15,586 nt of DNA. Source: Chlorobium sp. GTDB lineage: Bacteria; Bacteroidota; Chlorobiia; Chlorobiales; Chlorobiaceae. Below, one piece after another: positions 1-6,750 of this stretch (positions are counted from its first letter, which is position 1; each line of letters begins with the position of its first letter). The stretch is from assembly GCA_026193435.1 (NCBI GenBank), contig JAPHUN010000199.1, forward strand, positions 1 to 15,586, written 5' to 3'. The notes under the pieces were generated by a model. It did no database searches and had not been told where the DNA came from. It was given only the letters and a program-made list of their open reading frames with translations. Position numbers and translations under genes: made by a program.

Positions 1-6
1 CATACT

Positions 7-654
7 ATGGATCCTCACTATCGTGTCGCGATTTTCGGTTCTGCCCGCATCAGCGAAGGAGACCGGGAATACCTCGATGTATTTGCCATAGCCAAAGCGC
101 TTGCCGAATCGGGTTTCGATGTCGTGACCGGAGGAGGGCCCGGGCTCATGAATGCAGCCAATGCGGGTCACAAAAGCGCGAATTCCCCTACACACTCGAT
201 AGGCCTGAATATCAGGCTTCCTCATGAAGAGATGCCCAACCCCTATCTTGACATCAAACAGGATTTTAACCGGTTCAGCAGCCGTCTTGATACCTTTATG
301 GCGCTTTCAGACGCGATTATCGTCGCTCCGGGAGGGATCGGCACGCTGCTGGAACTGTTTTACGCATGGCAGCTTGTTCAGGTTGAGCATATCTGCGAAA
401 CCCCGGTTATCCTTTACGGTTCTCTGTGGGGCGGCCTTCTGGAATGGATGAAGAGGGAGGTATTACGAGAGAATCTGATCAGTGAGAGTGATCTGCGAAT
501 GATTTTTCATGTTACCGATGTTGACAAGGTCATCGCACTTATCAGGAAAATTCATCAGGATCGTTCAGCAAACGCTCATGTATGCAGAAATTTCGAAAAA
601 TACCGGGTTGATTTCTGCTCCGGCAGCGACAATCGGAAGCGAGGCGGGGGATAG
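7..654 (+). CDS. LOG-family (TIGR00730-like) Rossmann-fold protein
   Basis: This 215-residue protein belongs to the LOG / 'lysine decarboxylase-like' family. Characterised members hydrolyse nucleoside 5'-monophosphates (cytokinin riboside monophosphate in plants) to the free base and ribose 5-phosphate. The N-terminal strand and glycine turn (IFGSAR, residues 9-14), GGGPGLM (42-48) and the family signature PGGIGTLLE (108-116) are all visible. Just before the signature the usual M-H-x-R-K segment reads F-S-S-R-L-D (90-95): the arginine is kept but the lysine is not, so this is a divergent subgroup whose substrate cannot be named. The ATG at 7 gives a normal-looking N-terminus, but only six bases lie upstream, so an earlier start and the ribosome site cannot be checked. 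The basic, glycine-rich tail (about residues 205-215) is likely unstructured. It converges on ubiE with a 15-base gap. Confidence 0.85.
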   Translation: MDPHYRVAIFGSARISEGDREYLDVFAIAKALAESGFDVVTGGGPGLMNAANAGHKSANSPTHSIGLNIRLPHEEMPNPYLDIKQDFNRFSSRLDTFMALSDAIIVAPGGIGTLLELFYAWQLVQVEHICETPVILYGSLWGGLLEWMKREVLRENLISESDLRMIFHVTDVDKVIALIRKIHQDRSANAHVCRNFEKYRVDFCSGSDNRKRGGG

Positions 655-667
655 ATCTGCTGCCGGA
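619..667. terminator. Inverted repeat between convergent genes, possible bidirectional terminator
   Basis: TCCGGCAGC at 619-627 and GCTGCCGGA at 659-667 are perfect 9-base inverted copies, separated by 31 bases. They straddle the 3' end of the LOG-family gene and end just before the ubiE stop codon. Placement between two convergent genes suggests a transcript-end structure serving both strands. The loop is long and no clear U-run follows on either strand, so this is only a candidate. Confidence 0.3.
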
Positions 668-669
668 TG

Positions 670-1419
670 TTATTTGCGGGCGACATAGAGTATAGATGTC
701 TCAACTGTCATCGGGTGATATTCAGCACTGCTGAACCCGGCTTCTTTTAAAATCGAGGTGAATGCCTCATCCTGGGGAAACTCTTCAACCGAGTGCGGCA
801 GGTAGTCATAGGCAAAACTTGACTTGCTGAACATTCCTGCGATTTTCGGAAGTACCTTTTTGAAATAGATAAGGTACAAGGTTTTCATCAGAGGAATTCT
901 GGGAATCATCGGTTCGATAACAAGGGCGTGACCTCCCGGTTTGAGCACCCTGTGGAACTCCCTGAGACCCTGAGAAAGGTTTTCGAAATTTCTTGCCCCG
1001 AAGCCGGCGCAGACAATATCGAAAGAGGCGTCCTCGTAAGGCAGCTTTTCGGCATATCCTTGCTTGAACGTGATTTCCGGATACTTTTTTCTGGCAATTT
1101 CGAGCATGTTCCCGGACAGATCAAACCCCTGGACCGTGGAGCCGGGTATCCCGGCCATTGCATGTGCCAGATCACCTGTTCCTGTTGCTACGTCAAGTAT
1201 GGCAGGAGCGGGATTTGCTCCGATCAGCTTTTTTGCTTTTCGGGCGGCGTTGGATCGCCAGTAGTTGTCTATGCCGAGACTCAGGAGATGATTGAGAAAG
1301 TCATAGGTGGGTGCGACTTCGTCAAACATATGCTCTATCGAGGCATGTGACTTCGATCTGAAAAGAGATTCTGCCGTCTCTTTCGACCGGTTGACCGACG
1401 AGTCAGTTTTTTTTACCAT
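670..1419 (-). CDS. ubiE: Demethylmenaquinone/ubiquinone methyltransferase UbiE/MenG
   Basis: SAM-dependent C-methyltransferase of the UbiE/MenG (COQ5) family, which makes the final methylation of demethylmenaquinone to menaquinone. From the chosen start it has 249 residues, normal for the family. Family signatures are all present: Y-D-x2-N-x3-S-x-G-x4-W-R (residues 39-55), the SAM-binding loop DVATGTGD (76-83), RNF...RVLKPGG (143-163) and the [12 protein letters not shown] stretch (204-215). An ATG at 1425 would add two residues, but the GGAAG ribosome site (1430-1426) abuts it. The in-frame ATG at 1419 has a six-base spacing and is preferred. The gene overlaps the 3' end of hisI, so the two are probably co-transcribed and translationally coupled. 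In an anaerobic phototroph the product would be the menaquinone branch, hence menG is an equally suitable name. Confidence 0.93.
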   Translation of the reverse strand: MVKKTDSSVNRSKETAESLFRSKSHASIEHMFDEVAPTYDFLNHLLSLGIDNYWRSNAARKAKKLIGANPAPAILDVATGTGDLAHAMAGIPGSTVQGFDLSGNMLEIARKKYPEITFKQGYAEKLPYEDASFDIVCAGFGARNFENLSQGLREFHRVLKPGGHALVIEPMIPRIPLMKTLYLIYFKKVLPKIAGMFSKSSFAYDYLPHSVEEFPQDEAFTSILKEAGFSSAEYHPMTVETSILYVARK

Positions 1420-1816
1420 AGACATCTTCCGGGTTAAACATCAATGTATCACAGATTTCAAGAGAGAGGTCGCTTTTTGCCTTCCGGTAGAAACAGGAGT
1501 GGTATCCTACATGGCATGCGCCGCCTTTCTGGGAGACCTTCAACAGCAGGGTATCACCGTCACAGTCAATCAGGATTTCATGCACATCCTGCATATTTCC
1601 TGAGGATTCCCCTTTAAGCCATAATTTTTTTCGGCTTCGGCTCCAGTAGCAGGCTTGCCTTTTTTTCAGGGTCATTTCGAGGCTTTCACGGTTCATCCAG
1701 GCCATCATAAGTACTTTTCCGGACTCATGGTCCTGAACGATAGCCGGTACAAGGCCGTTACTGTCAAAGGAAACGGTCTCTAAAAAGCTTTTTTGAAGAT
1801 CTTGATGCTCATTCAT
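1403..1816 (-). CDS. hisI: Phosphoribosyl-AMP cyclohydrolase HisI
   Basis: Third step of histidine synthesis: opens the adenine ring of phosphoribosyl-AMP to give ProFAR. The 137-residue protein is the stand-alone cyclohydrolase, without the HisE pyrophosphatase domain found in fused HisIE proteins. Visible signatures are W-M-N (40-42), the acidic metal motif DCDGD (about 84-88) and the cysteine motif [11 protein letters not shown], which with the aspartate-rich loop forms the zinc and magnesium sites in characterised HisI. It is the first gene of a leftward pair and its stop codon lies 17 bases inside ubiE. Other histidine genes in the window (hisH, hisA) lie about 10 kb away on the opposite strand, so the pathway genes are scattered. 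Confidence 0.95.
   Translation of the reverse strand: MNEHQDLQKSFLETVSFDSNGLVPAIVQDHESGKVLMMAWMNRESLEMTLKKRQACYWSRSRKKLWLKGESSGNMQDVHEILIDCDGDTLLLKVSQKGGACHVGYHSCFYRKAKSDLSLEICDTLMFNPEDVYGKKN
1426..1430 (-). promoter_or_regulatory. Ribosome binding site of ubiE
   Basis: GGAAG on the minus strand lies six bases before the ATG at 1419 and directly against the ATG at 1425. It therefore favours the shorter ubiE form. It sits inside the 3' end of hisI. Confidence 0.55.
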
Positions 1817-1989
1817 GTACAGCGCAGATTAATGCTAAGGAAGTCTGATTCGCCGCAAGCTGTATCAGACGTTTTTACTAGTGATCCTAAAGATTGATAA
1901 AATTATGGAAAAACCAAGGTTGATAAGGAGAAAAATCGGGAAACTCGTAACTTCCACATCAACATTTCAATGCTTCTGCCCGAATAGTT
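1817..1989. promoter_or_regulatory. Divergent intergenic region (hisI leftward, adaptor rightward)
   Basis: This 173-base gap separates two outward-facing genes and must hold the promoter of the hisI-ubiE pair and probably that of the adaptor gene. Two copies of TTGATAA lie at 1894-1900 and 1920-1926, 26 bases apart. They could be -35-like hexamers or a protein site, but I find no convincing -10 partner. An AAGGAG at about 1925-1930 has no suitable start codon close downstream. No clear ribosome site precedes the adaptor ATG at 1990. Confidence 0.4.
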
Positions 1990-3072
1990 ATGCAGTCACT
2001 ACAGAAAATACTCCCTAAATATACCATCGCGCTCGGGGTCATTTTTCTTATAACGATCATCTATCTCATTACGAGAGGGAATACTGTTTCTGTGGAAGTC
2101 CATCCTGTCAGGAAAATGGAGCTGGCCCGGGCGGTCTACGCGACAGGCTACGTGGATGCCGATGCAATGGCTGATCTCAGCAGTGAACTATCGGGAACGG
2201 TAGGTTTTGTCGGCGCTCTTGCCGGAGAATGGGTGAACAAAGGAAGTACTATTCTGGAGTTTGATGAGCGTCAGCTTCAGCTTGCGTCCGAAGAGGCCGG
2301 CGCGGCCTATGCGGAACAGCGATCCGAAACTGAAGATTTACGTATCAAACGTGAGCGAAGCAGCAATCTCCTGCAGGCAGGGGCAATTTCACGACAGGAT
2401 CTTGAAGAAGCCGAAAAAGAGTATTTTCAGGCAAAGAAGTTGCTCCGGCAGCGCGAACTGCAACTGAAAAGCCGTCAGAATGATCTGAGAAAAAAAATTG
2501 TACGTTCGCCGATTAACGGGGTGTTGACACTCCAGAATGCAAAGGCAGGTGATTATATCGCTGCCAATACGCTTGTGGCCAGGGTAGTCGACACGACAAG
2601 CTACATGATCAACGTTGAGGTTGATGAACTTGACGTGCTTCGCCTGAAAACAGGACAAAGAGCAGCAATAGCGTTGGATGCATTGCCGGAAAAACGTTTT
2701 TCTGCCAGAGTTTCACGGGTGGTTCCCCAGACCGACAAGATCACCAAAACATCCAGGGTATATATAAAACTCGATGAGCATGTTGAGGGAATACAGATCG
2801 GAATGACGGCAACCGCGAATATTATATACAACGTCCGGAACGGTGTGCTGCTGGTTCCTGTGAGCTCGGTATTTGAGGAAGCCGGCTCGGACTATGTGTG
2901 GAAAATCGTGAACCGGAAGTTACAAAAGCAGAAGATTGCCCGCGGGGCATCCGATGTCCGGTATATAGAAATCCTTGAGGGTCTTGCTGAGGGGGACAGC
3001 GTTGTGGTGACGCCGGAAGAGAGGTTCAGGGAAGGCATGGATACGAAGATAGACGCTGAAAAGAAAGAGTGA
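1990..3072 (+). CDS. Periplasmic adaptor (MFP/HlyD type) of an efflux system
   Basis: Membrane fusion protein of the RND/ABC efflux adaptor superfamily, 360 residues. Residues 11-28 form one hydrophobic inner-membrane anchor with no lipobox, so it is a membrane-anchored adaptor, not a lipoprotein. The order is the usual one: a split lipoyl-like domain (about 60-95 and 168-200, the second half starting with the family-typical RSPINGVLT), a charged helical hairpin between them (about 96-167), a beta-barrel (about 205-282) and a membrane-proximal domain (about 283-345) ending with the typical GLAEGDSVVV. The ATG at 1990 is chosen because it gives the complete anchor, and a stop codon lies in frame close upstream. 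No inner-membrane permease, ABC protein or outer-membrane channel is present in the window, so the cargo and pump type (RND or MacB-like ABC) cannot be told. Confidence 0.9.
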   Translation: MQSLQKILPKYTIALGVIFLITIIYLITRGNTVSVEVHPVRKMELARAVYATGYVDADAMADLSSELSGTVGFVGALAGEWVNKGSTILEFDERQLQLASEEAGAAYAEQRSETEDLRIKRERSSNLLQAGAISRQDLEEAEKEYFQAKKLLRQRELQLKSRQNDLRKKIVRSPINGVLTLQNAKAGDYIAANTLVARVVDTTSYMINVEVDELDVLRLKTGQRAAIALDALPEKRFSARVSRVVPQTDKITKTSRVYIKLDEHVEGIQIGMTATANIIYNVRNGVLLVPVSSVFEEAGSDYVWKIVNRKLQKQKIARGASDVRYIEILEGLAEGDSVVVTPEERFREGMDTKIDAEKKE

Positions 3073-3145
3073 TTCCGGTTAAGAGATGCTTGCTTTGTAA
3101 CTGATCGTGCATTGTGTGTTTATGACAGTTTGAGATCGAGATGGT

Positions 3146-4213
3146 ATGAAGGCAGAAGCAGGAAACACGAAAGGTATGGATGAAGCCGCCCCGTCGCTGT
3201 CGGGAAAAGACCGCCCGGAGAGGAGAAAGACGGCGGTTATCATAACCGCTCACGGGGAAGCGGAAACCACGGGATTTACAGGCAACTTTTCCATGACCCG
3301 TCACACTCTGGATCATGCTTCCGCGGTGATGTCGATTCCTGCCCCGTTCAAACTCCTGATTGCTGTTATCTCAGGTCTGAAAAACAGCTTCAGGTTCAGA
3401 AAAACCGGTTACGTTTCCCCGCATAACGAGATTACCCGAATGCAGGCAAACGGCATCGGTGAAAAACTGGGTGAGCACTGTAAGGATGAAGCGTTCTCAT
3501 TTGATGTTTTTACGGCTTTTTCAGTAACCCCTCCCTTCCTTGAAGATGTTATCCGGAGCACCGGGAACTACGATCTGAGGATTATGCTTTCCATGTCCCC
3601 TGTGGAAAGCAGGTTGACCTGCGGTTCAATCTGTTACCTTCTGCAGGAACTCTGTGACGGTAAAGAGCTTGCCGGTATCAAGGTCATCAGCCCCTTATGG
3701 AAAGAGCGTGCCCTGATGGAGCTCTATCTTGATCATATTTTCAGCTGTTCCTTTGGCGCGGGGAGTGACTATGCTGAGAAGCCGGTGCTTGTTCTTGCCT
3801 TTCACGGGACGCTTGTTGCCGATTCAGATGGAGCTGCTCCCCGGTTTCAGACCGGCGCGCGCGAGACACAGGCTTTTGCCGAATCGATGCGAAAGGCAAT
3901 CATAAAGGATGCCCGAAACTTCTACGGGGATGTCATTACCGCCTATCTCAATCATGATGTGGGCGGAACCTGGACAACTCCCTCCCTGGAGCAGGTGCTT
4001 GAGGATCTGGCAGCTCAGAATACAGGCCGCGTTTCTCTTTTTGCCGCGGGTTTTTTTGCCGAAGGCAACGAAACGTTGTTGAGGGCCGGAGAAGCCCTGG
4101 AGCGGAGCGGGATCGGCGAAACGTTGTTTATTCCCTGTATTAACGATGCCGATGCTTTTCTCGGATTTCTTTCTGACAGGATAATCGCTGCTGCAAAGCA
4201 GGTCGTGCGTTGA
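3146..4213 (+). CDS. hemH: Ferrochelatase-family protein (HemH-like)
   Basis: A 355-residue protein best matched to class II chelatases of the ferrochelatase family, which insert Fe2+ into proto- or coproporphyrin to make heme. The two family landmarks are the histidine in AFHGTL (H220) and the glutamate in the NETL segment (E309). They correspond to the metal/proton-handling His and Glu of ferrochelatases. Supporting features are SPHNEITRMQA (91-101, like the GSPL...T..QA segment of HemH), the MSP...TCGS region (150-161) and FAAGFFAEGNETL (299-311, like the VVPPGFVSDHLETL type). Overall conservation is low and the first 28 residues are a charged extension outside the domain. An in-frame ATG at 3176 would shorten it. 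It heads a tight group with the 75-residue gene and the AEC permease. It could be a divergent chelatase for another tetrapyrrole or metal, so the family is more secure than the substrate. Confidence 0.65.
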   Translation: MKAEAGNTKGMDEAAPSLSGKDRPERRKTAVIITAHGEAETTGFTGNFSMTRHTLDHASAVMSIPAPFKLLIAVISGLKNSFRFRKTGYVSPHNEITRMQANGIGEKLGEHCKDEAFSFDVFTAFSVTPPFLEDVIRSTGNYDLRIMLSMSPVESRLTCGSICYLLQELCDGKELAGIKVISPLWKERALMELYLDHIFSCSFGAGSDYAEKPVLVLAFHGTLVADSDGAAPRFQTGARETQAFAESMRKAIIKDARNFYGDVITAYLNHDVGGTWTTPSLEQVLEDLAAQNTGRVSLFAAGFFAEGNETLLRAGEALERSGIGETLFIPCINDADAFLGFLSDRIIAAAKQVVR

Positions 4214-4239
4214 AATTCCCCAAACCCCATTCCATACGC

Positions 4240-4245
4240 AAGGAG
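4240..4245 (+). promoter_or_regulatory. Strong ribosome binding site of the 75-residue gene
   Basis: AAGGAG lies six bases before the ATG at 4252. It decides this start over the TTG at 4210, which lies inside the stop region of the preceding gene and has no site. Confidence 0.75.
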
Positions 4246-4251
4246 ACTGAC

Positions 4252-4479
4252 ATGCAAAATAAAGCTGTTGACGAAATCGTTTTTAACTTTGACGCTATCG
4301 TTGTGCAAAGAGCTGATCCAGAAGCTCTTGCCGTGAACCTTGCCCGTCAGTTTTATCAGCAGATGCGAAAACAGGACTTTGACCAGAAACAGGTGCTTCG
4401 GGTCGCTTCTGAGCTGGTCGGTTGTCTGACCGCGAATCTTGAAGAGTACAGGAAGAAAATTCTCAATCAGAAAGAATAA
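4252..4479 (+). CDS. Small protein of unknown function, 75 residues
   Basis: I do not recognise a family. The start is well supported by an AAGGAG six bases upstream. The protein has no signal peptide or membrane segment. It is rich in charged and glutamine residues and looks mostly helical, with a regular helix-like pattern from about residue 22 to 72 and a single cysteine (C58). It lies 38 bases after the ferrochelatase-like gene and 12 bases before the AEC permease, so it is almost certainly in the same transcript. A small soluble accessory or regulatory protein is possible, but nothing in the sequence shows a role. Confidence 0.75.
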   Translation: MQNKAVDEIVFNFDAIVVQRADPEALAVNLARQFYQQMRKQDFDQKQVLRVASELVGCLTANLEEYRKKILNQKE

Positions 4480-4491
4480 TGTAGCGATCAC

Positions 4492-5388
4492 ATGCACAAT
4501 CTTCTGCTTCTTATCGTTTGTTTTACCGCCGGGGTCATGTTGCGGCGTTTCGGTAACATGCCTGAAAGTACACCCCGGGTGCTCAACGGTTTTATTATTC
4601 ATGTTTCTCTTCCGGCAATCACGCTCTTGTCGATCCATGAACTCACCATTTCCCCGGATATGCTGTTTATGGCGGCTATGCCCTGGATTCACTTTGGCCT
4701 CGGAGCAGGTTTTTTTCTCCTGCTGGGCAGGCTTTTTACCTTGCCGCGAACAACTGTCGGGGCTCTGATGCTGACCGGCAGTCTCGGCAATACTTCCTTT
4801 GTTGGGTTGCCTATGATCGAGGCATTTTATGGCAAGGAGGCTCTGGTGAACGGGATCGTTGTCGATCAGCTTGGCTCGTTCATGGTACTCTCGACGCTGG
4901 GAATTATTGTTGCCGGAATCTATTCTGACGGGTTGCCTTCAGCACAGGACATCCTGAAGCGGATTGTTTTTTTTCCTCCCTTTATCGCGCTCGTGATTGC
5001 TTTTCTACTGCTTCCCCTGGAGTATCCTGCATGGCTGACTCCGGTGTTACAGCGTCTGGGCGACACGCTTGCACCACTTGCCCTGTTTTCCGTTGGATGC
5101 CAGCTGAATACGGGCCATTTCGGGGGTAATGTCCGCAATCTTGCTTTGGGTCTCGGGTTTAAACTGTTGCTCGCTCCTCTTGTACTCTTTCTGTTGTATG
5201 TCAAGGTTTTCAACCTCGACGGACTGCCGATTACCGTAACGCTTTTTGAGGCGGCTATGCCGCCTATGATCACAGCGGGCATCATAGCGACGGAACACGG
5301 CATCAATCCTCCGCTGGCAAATCTTATGGTTGCTGTGGGTATTGTGCTGGCCTTTTTTACGTTACCCCTCTGGTGGATGGTACTGTGA
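4492..5388 (+). CDS. AEC-family transporter (auxin efflux carrier type)
   Basis: A 298-residue integral membrane protein with hydrophobic segments throughout its length, ending right after the last one. It matches the AEC/BASS-like fold of the auxin efflux carrier family, whose bacterial members move organic anions such as malate or malonate. Family landmarks are GNTSFVGLP (99-107) in the broken helix of the first half and AAMPPMITAGIIA (254-266) in the equivalent place of the second half, consistent with an inverted-repeat fold. The second half also carries the S-V-G-x-Q-L segment (200-205) typical of the family. The ATG at 4492 begins directly with the first membrane helix; the ribosome site is weak, so translation may be coupled to the small gene 12 bases upstream. 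The substrate is unknown; sitting next to a chelatase-like gene is suggestive but not proof of tetrapyrrole-related transport. Confidence 0.88.
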   Translation: MHNLLLLIVCFTAGVMLRRFGNMPESTPRVLNGFIIHVSLPAITLLSIHELTISPDMLFMAAMPWIHFGLGAGFFLLLGRLFTLPRTTVGALMLTGSLGNTSFVGLPMIEAFYGKEALVNGIVVDQLGSFMVLSTLGIIVAGIYSDGLPSAQDILKRIVFFPPFIALVIAFLLLPLEYPAWLTPVLQRLGDTLAPLALFSVGCQLNTGHFGGNVRNLALGLGFKLLLAPLVLFLLYVKVFNLDGLPITVTLFEAAMPPMITAGIIATEHGINPPLANLMVAVGIVLAFFTLPLWWMVL

Positions 5389-5421
5389 GCGCTTGCGGCC
5401 TCGTTCACTGATGTTTTTTTT
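5385..5421 (+). terminator. Possible intrinsic terminator after the AEC gene
   Basis: GTGAGCG (5385-5391) can pair with CGTTCAC (5402-5408) in a seven-base stem with one G-U pair and a ten-base loop. A run of eight T (5414-5421) follows five bases later. The stem starts on the AEC stop codon. The position at the end of the chelatase-small gene-permease group fits a transcript end, but the gap between stem and T-run makes it imperfect. Confidence 0.45.
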
Positions 5422-5491
5422 GGTAATAAAAGCACTGTATTTTACAAGAGGCTCTTAAACAGCTATCACGATAACCACAAAAGCGACTACG

Positions 5492-5941
5492 ATGGACATC
5501 ATCAATGATATGCTTAAAACCGTTACGGGCATCACGTCAGGTTTATGGCCTGAACCCTCCGCTAAGCCTGAACTTGCCGAGGGGCGGCTCAGACCGTGTC
5601 CGGGAACTCCTAACTGTGTATGCAGTGAACCTTCCGGTTCTCCTGATTTCGTAGAGCCGTTGGCGTTCAGGGAAATGTCGCCGGATGAGGCCTGGAAGTT
5701 TCTCAAAGAGATGATCGGCTCAATGGGCGGAGCGGTGCGGCATGAAGAGGAAGGGTATCTCTGGTCCACGTTTACCGTTCCTGTTTTCGGTTTTGTCGAT
5801 GATGTGGAGTTTCGCATGGACGATGCCGAAGCTGTTATTCAGGTACGTTCGGCATCCAGGTTGGGGTTTTCCGATCTTGGAGTCAACAGGGGCCGGGTGG
5901 AAGAACTTCGCAGAAGGTTTGCTGATAGAAGCGGTGGTTAA
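5492..5941 (+). CDS. DUF1499 domain protein
   Basis: A 149-residue protein consisting almost entirely of a DUF1499 domain. The landmarks are the N-terminal PCPGTPNCVCSE (35-46), FGFVDDVEF (99-107) and the C-terminal block VRSASRLGFSDLGVNR (118-133), all matching the family. The two cysteines of the PCP..NC motif are kept, with a third at C44 where many relatives have serine. Many relatives carry an N-terminal signal or membrane anchor; here none is seen, so the protein appears cytosolic. No ribosome site is evident before the ATG at 5492 and an in-frame stop lies about 33 bases upstream, so this is the only ATG start available. The biochemical function of the family is not known to me. Confidence 0.85.
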   Translation: MDIINDMLKTVTGITSGLWPEPSAKPELAEGRLRPCPGTPNCVCSEPSGSPDFVEPLAFREMSPDEAWKFLKEMIGSMGGAVRHEEEGYLWSTFTVPVFGFVDDVEFRMDDAEAVIQVRSASRLGFSDLGVNRGRVEELRRRFADRSGG

Positions 5942-6003
5942 GAGATGCCTCCTGTCAGGCTTGCCGTAATTATTTTTTGATTGATAACGATTTTAGTTAA
6001 TTA

Positions 6004-6020
6004 CAGGCGTTTTCCGCCTG
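6004..6020 (+). terminator. Perfect six-base hairpin in the gap before the redox gene cluster
   Basis: CAGGCG (6004-6009), a five-base loop TTTTC, then CGCCTG (6015-6020). The hairpin lies 60 bases after the DUF1499 stop and 140 before the next gene. It lacks a strong T-run on either side, so it may be a weak terminator of the upstream gene or a leader element. The rest of 5942-6162 holds a T-rich patch near 5970 and a TTGACA at 6088. Confidence 0.35.
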
Positions 6021-6087
6021 AGGGTTTCTGTCGTAATCCCTGCGTCGTTGAGTTGAGCTGATCGACCCGGGCAATTACTATTCATGC

Positions 6088-6116
6088 TTGACACCGCGCT
6101 TATTTCTTTTACCGTG
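6088..6116 (+). promoter_or_regulatory. Candidate promoter of the transhydrogenase-like operon
   Basis: A perfect TTGACA lies at 6088-6093, 75 bases before the first gene of the redox cluster. With a 17-base spacer the -10 position reads ACCGTG, and TACCGT with 16, both poor matches to TATAAT. The position is right for a promoter but the -10 element is unconvincing. Confidence 0.25.
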
Positions 6117-6148
6117 GTGAAGTGTGGTGTATATGTGTAATCATTAAC

Positions 6149-6154
6149 AAGGAG
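6149..6154 (+). promoter_or_regulatory. Ribosome binding site selecting a GTG start
   Basis: AAGGAG eight bases before the GTG at 6163. This supports GTG as the start of the NuoE/HydC-type subunit; no in-frame ATG lies nearby. Confidence 0.8.
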
Positions 6155-6162
6155 AGAAAGTC

Positions 6163-6750
6163 GTGGAAGAAAACTCCCTGGACGCAACGGTTGATAAGTT
6201 GTTGGTACAGAAATGGATTGCTGAAACGGGAAAAAACGTTTCAGCGGCAGTTCCTCTGCTCCAGGCGGTTCAGAATGAATACGGTTATCTGCCGAGAGAA
6301 GCCATGGATGTCATTGTTGCGGAAACCGATATCGGGGCAAGTCAGCTTTACGGCGTCGCAACATTCTATTCCCAGTTTCGTCTGGACCCGGTCGGAAGGC
6401 ATGTTATCAAGGTTTGTCACGGTACTGCCTGTCATGTCAGCGGAGCTGACAGGGTAAATACGGCTCTGCGACAGAGCCTTGGGATAACGGATGAAGATGA
6501 GGATACGGCATCGAACGGGAGCTATACCATTGACGATGTGGCGTGTATAGGATGCTGCAGCCTTGCGCCTGTTATGGTGATCGGCGATGAGACATTCGGG
6601 AACCTGAAAGGAACCGATGCCCAGAGAAGTCTGAAAAAGCATGCTCGTCAGCAAGGGGAATTTCTGCCAGGTCATGAAGAGGAGAAAAGTGATGCGGACG
6701 CACCTGACAGGAAATCGCCAGGGAAAAAGAAAAAGGAGGTATGGCAATGA
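6163..6750 (+). CDS. NuoE/HydC/StnC-type [2Fe-2S] subunit of an NAD(P)(H) oxidoreductase
   Basis: A 195-residue thioredoxin-like [2Fe-2S] protein of the NuoE/HoxE/HydC family, the small electron-transfer partner of NuoF-type flavoproteins. A helical N-terminal domain (about 10-75, including GYLPREAMDVI and LYGVATFYSQF) precedes the ferredoxin fold. The four ligands are in the expected C-x4-C (C85, C90) and C-x3-C (C128, C132) spacings. Residues from about 165 form a highly charged, probably disordered tail ending in a lysine cluster, longer than the usual NuoE end. The GTG start at 6163 is fixed by a good AAGGAG. The stop codon overlaps the next ATG by four bases (ATGA at 6747-6750), so it is translationally coupled to the NuoF-like gene. 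With its two neighbours it most resembles the C subunit of Stn-type transhydrogenases; HydC of a bifurcating hydrogenase would look similar, but no hydrogenase gene is nearby. Confidence 0.9.
   Translation: MEENSLDATVDKLLVQKWIAETGKNVSAAVPLLQAVQNEYGYLPREAMDVIVAETDIGASQLYGVATFYSQFRLDPVGRHVIKVCHGTACHVSGADRVNTALRQSLGITDEDEDTASNGSYTIDDVACIGCCSLAPVMVIGDETFGNLKGTDAQRSLKKHARQQGEFLPGHEEEKSDADAPDRKSPGKKKKEVWQ
6733..6739 (+). promoter_or_regulatory. Ribosome binding site deciding the NuoF-like start
   Basis: AAGGAGG lies one base before the ATG at 6741 but seven bases before the in-frame ATG at 6747. The latter is therefore the likely start, and it also makes a four-base ATGA overlap with the upstream stop codon. 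Confidence 0.75.

Noticed and set aside
1894..1926. Two TTGATAA copies as an operator or promoter pair
   Set aside because: Short AT-rich heptamers occur by chance at this spacing and no -10 partner was found; they are kept only as a remark in the intergenic entry.
4015..4692. 225-codon minus-strand frame across the chelatase-like, small and AEC genes
   Set aside because: It crosses three plus-strand genes with good starts and motifs.
5993..6187. 64-codon minus-strand frame in the gap before the redox cluster
   Set aside because: No ribosome site or recognisable content, and it runs into the start of the NuoE-like gene.
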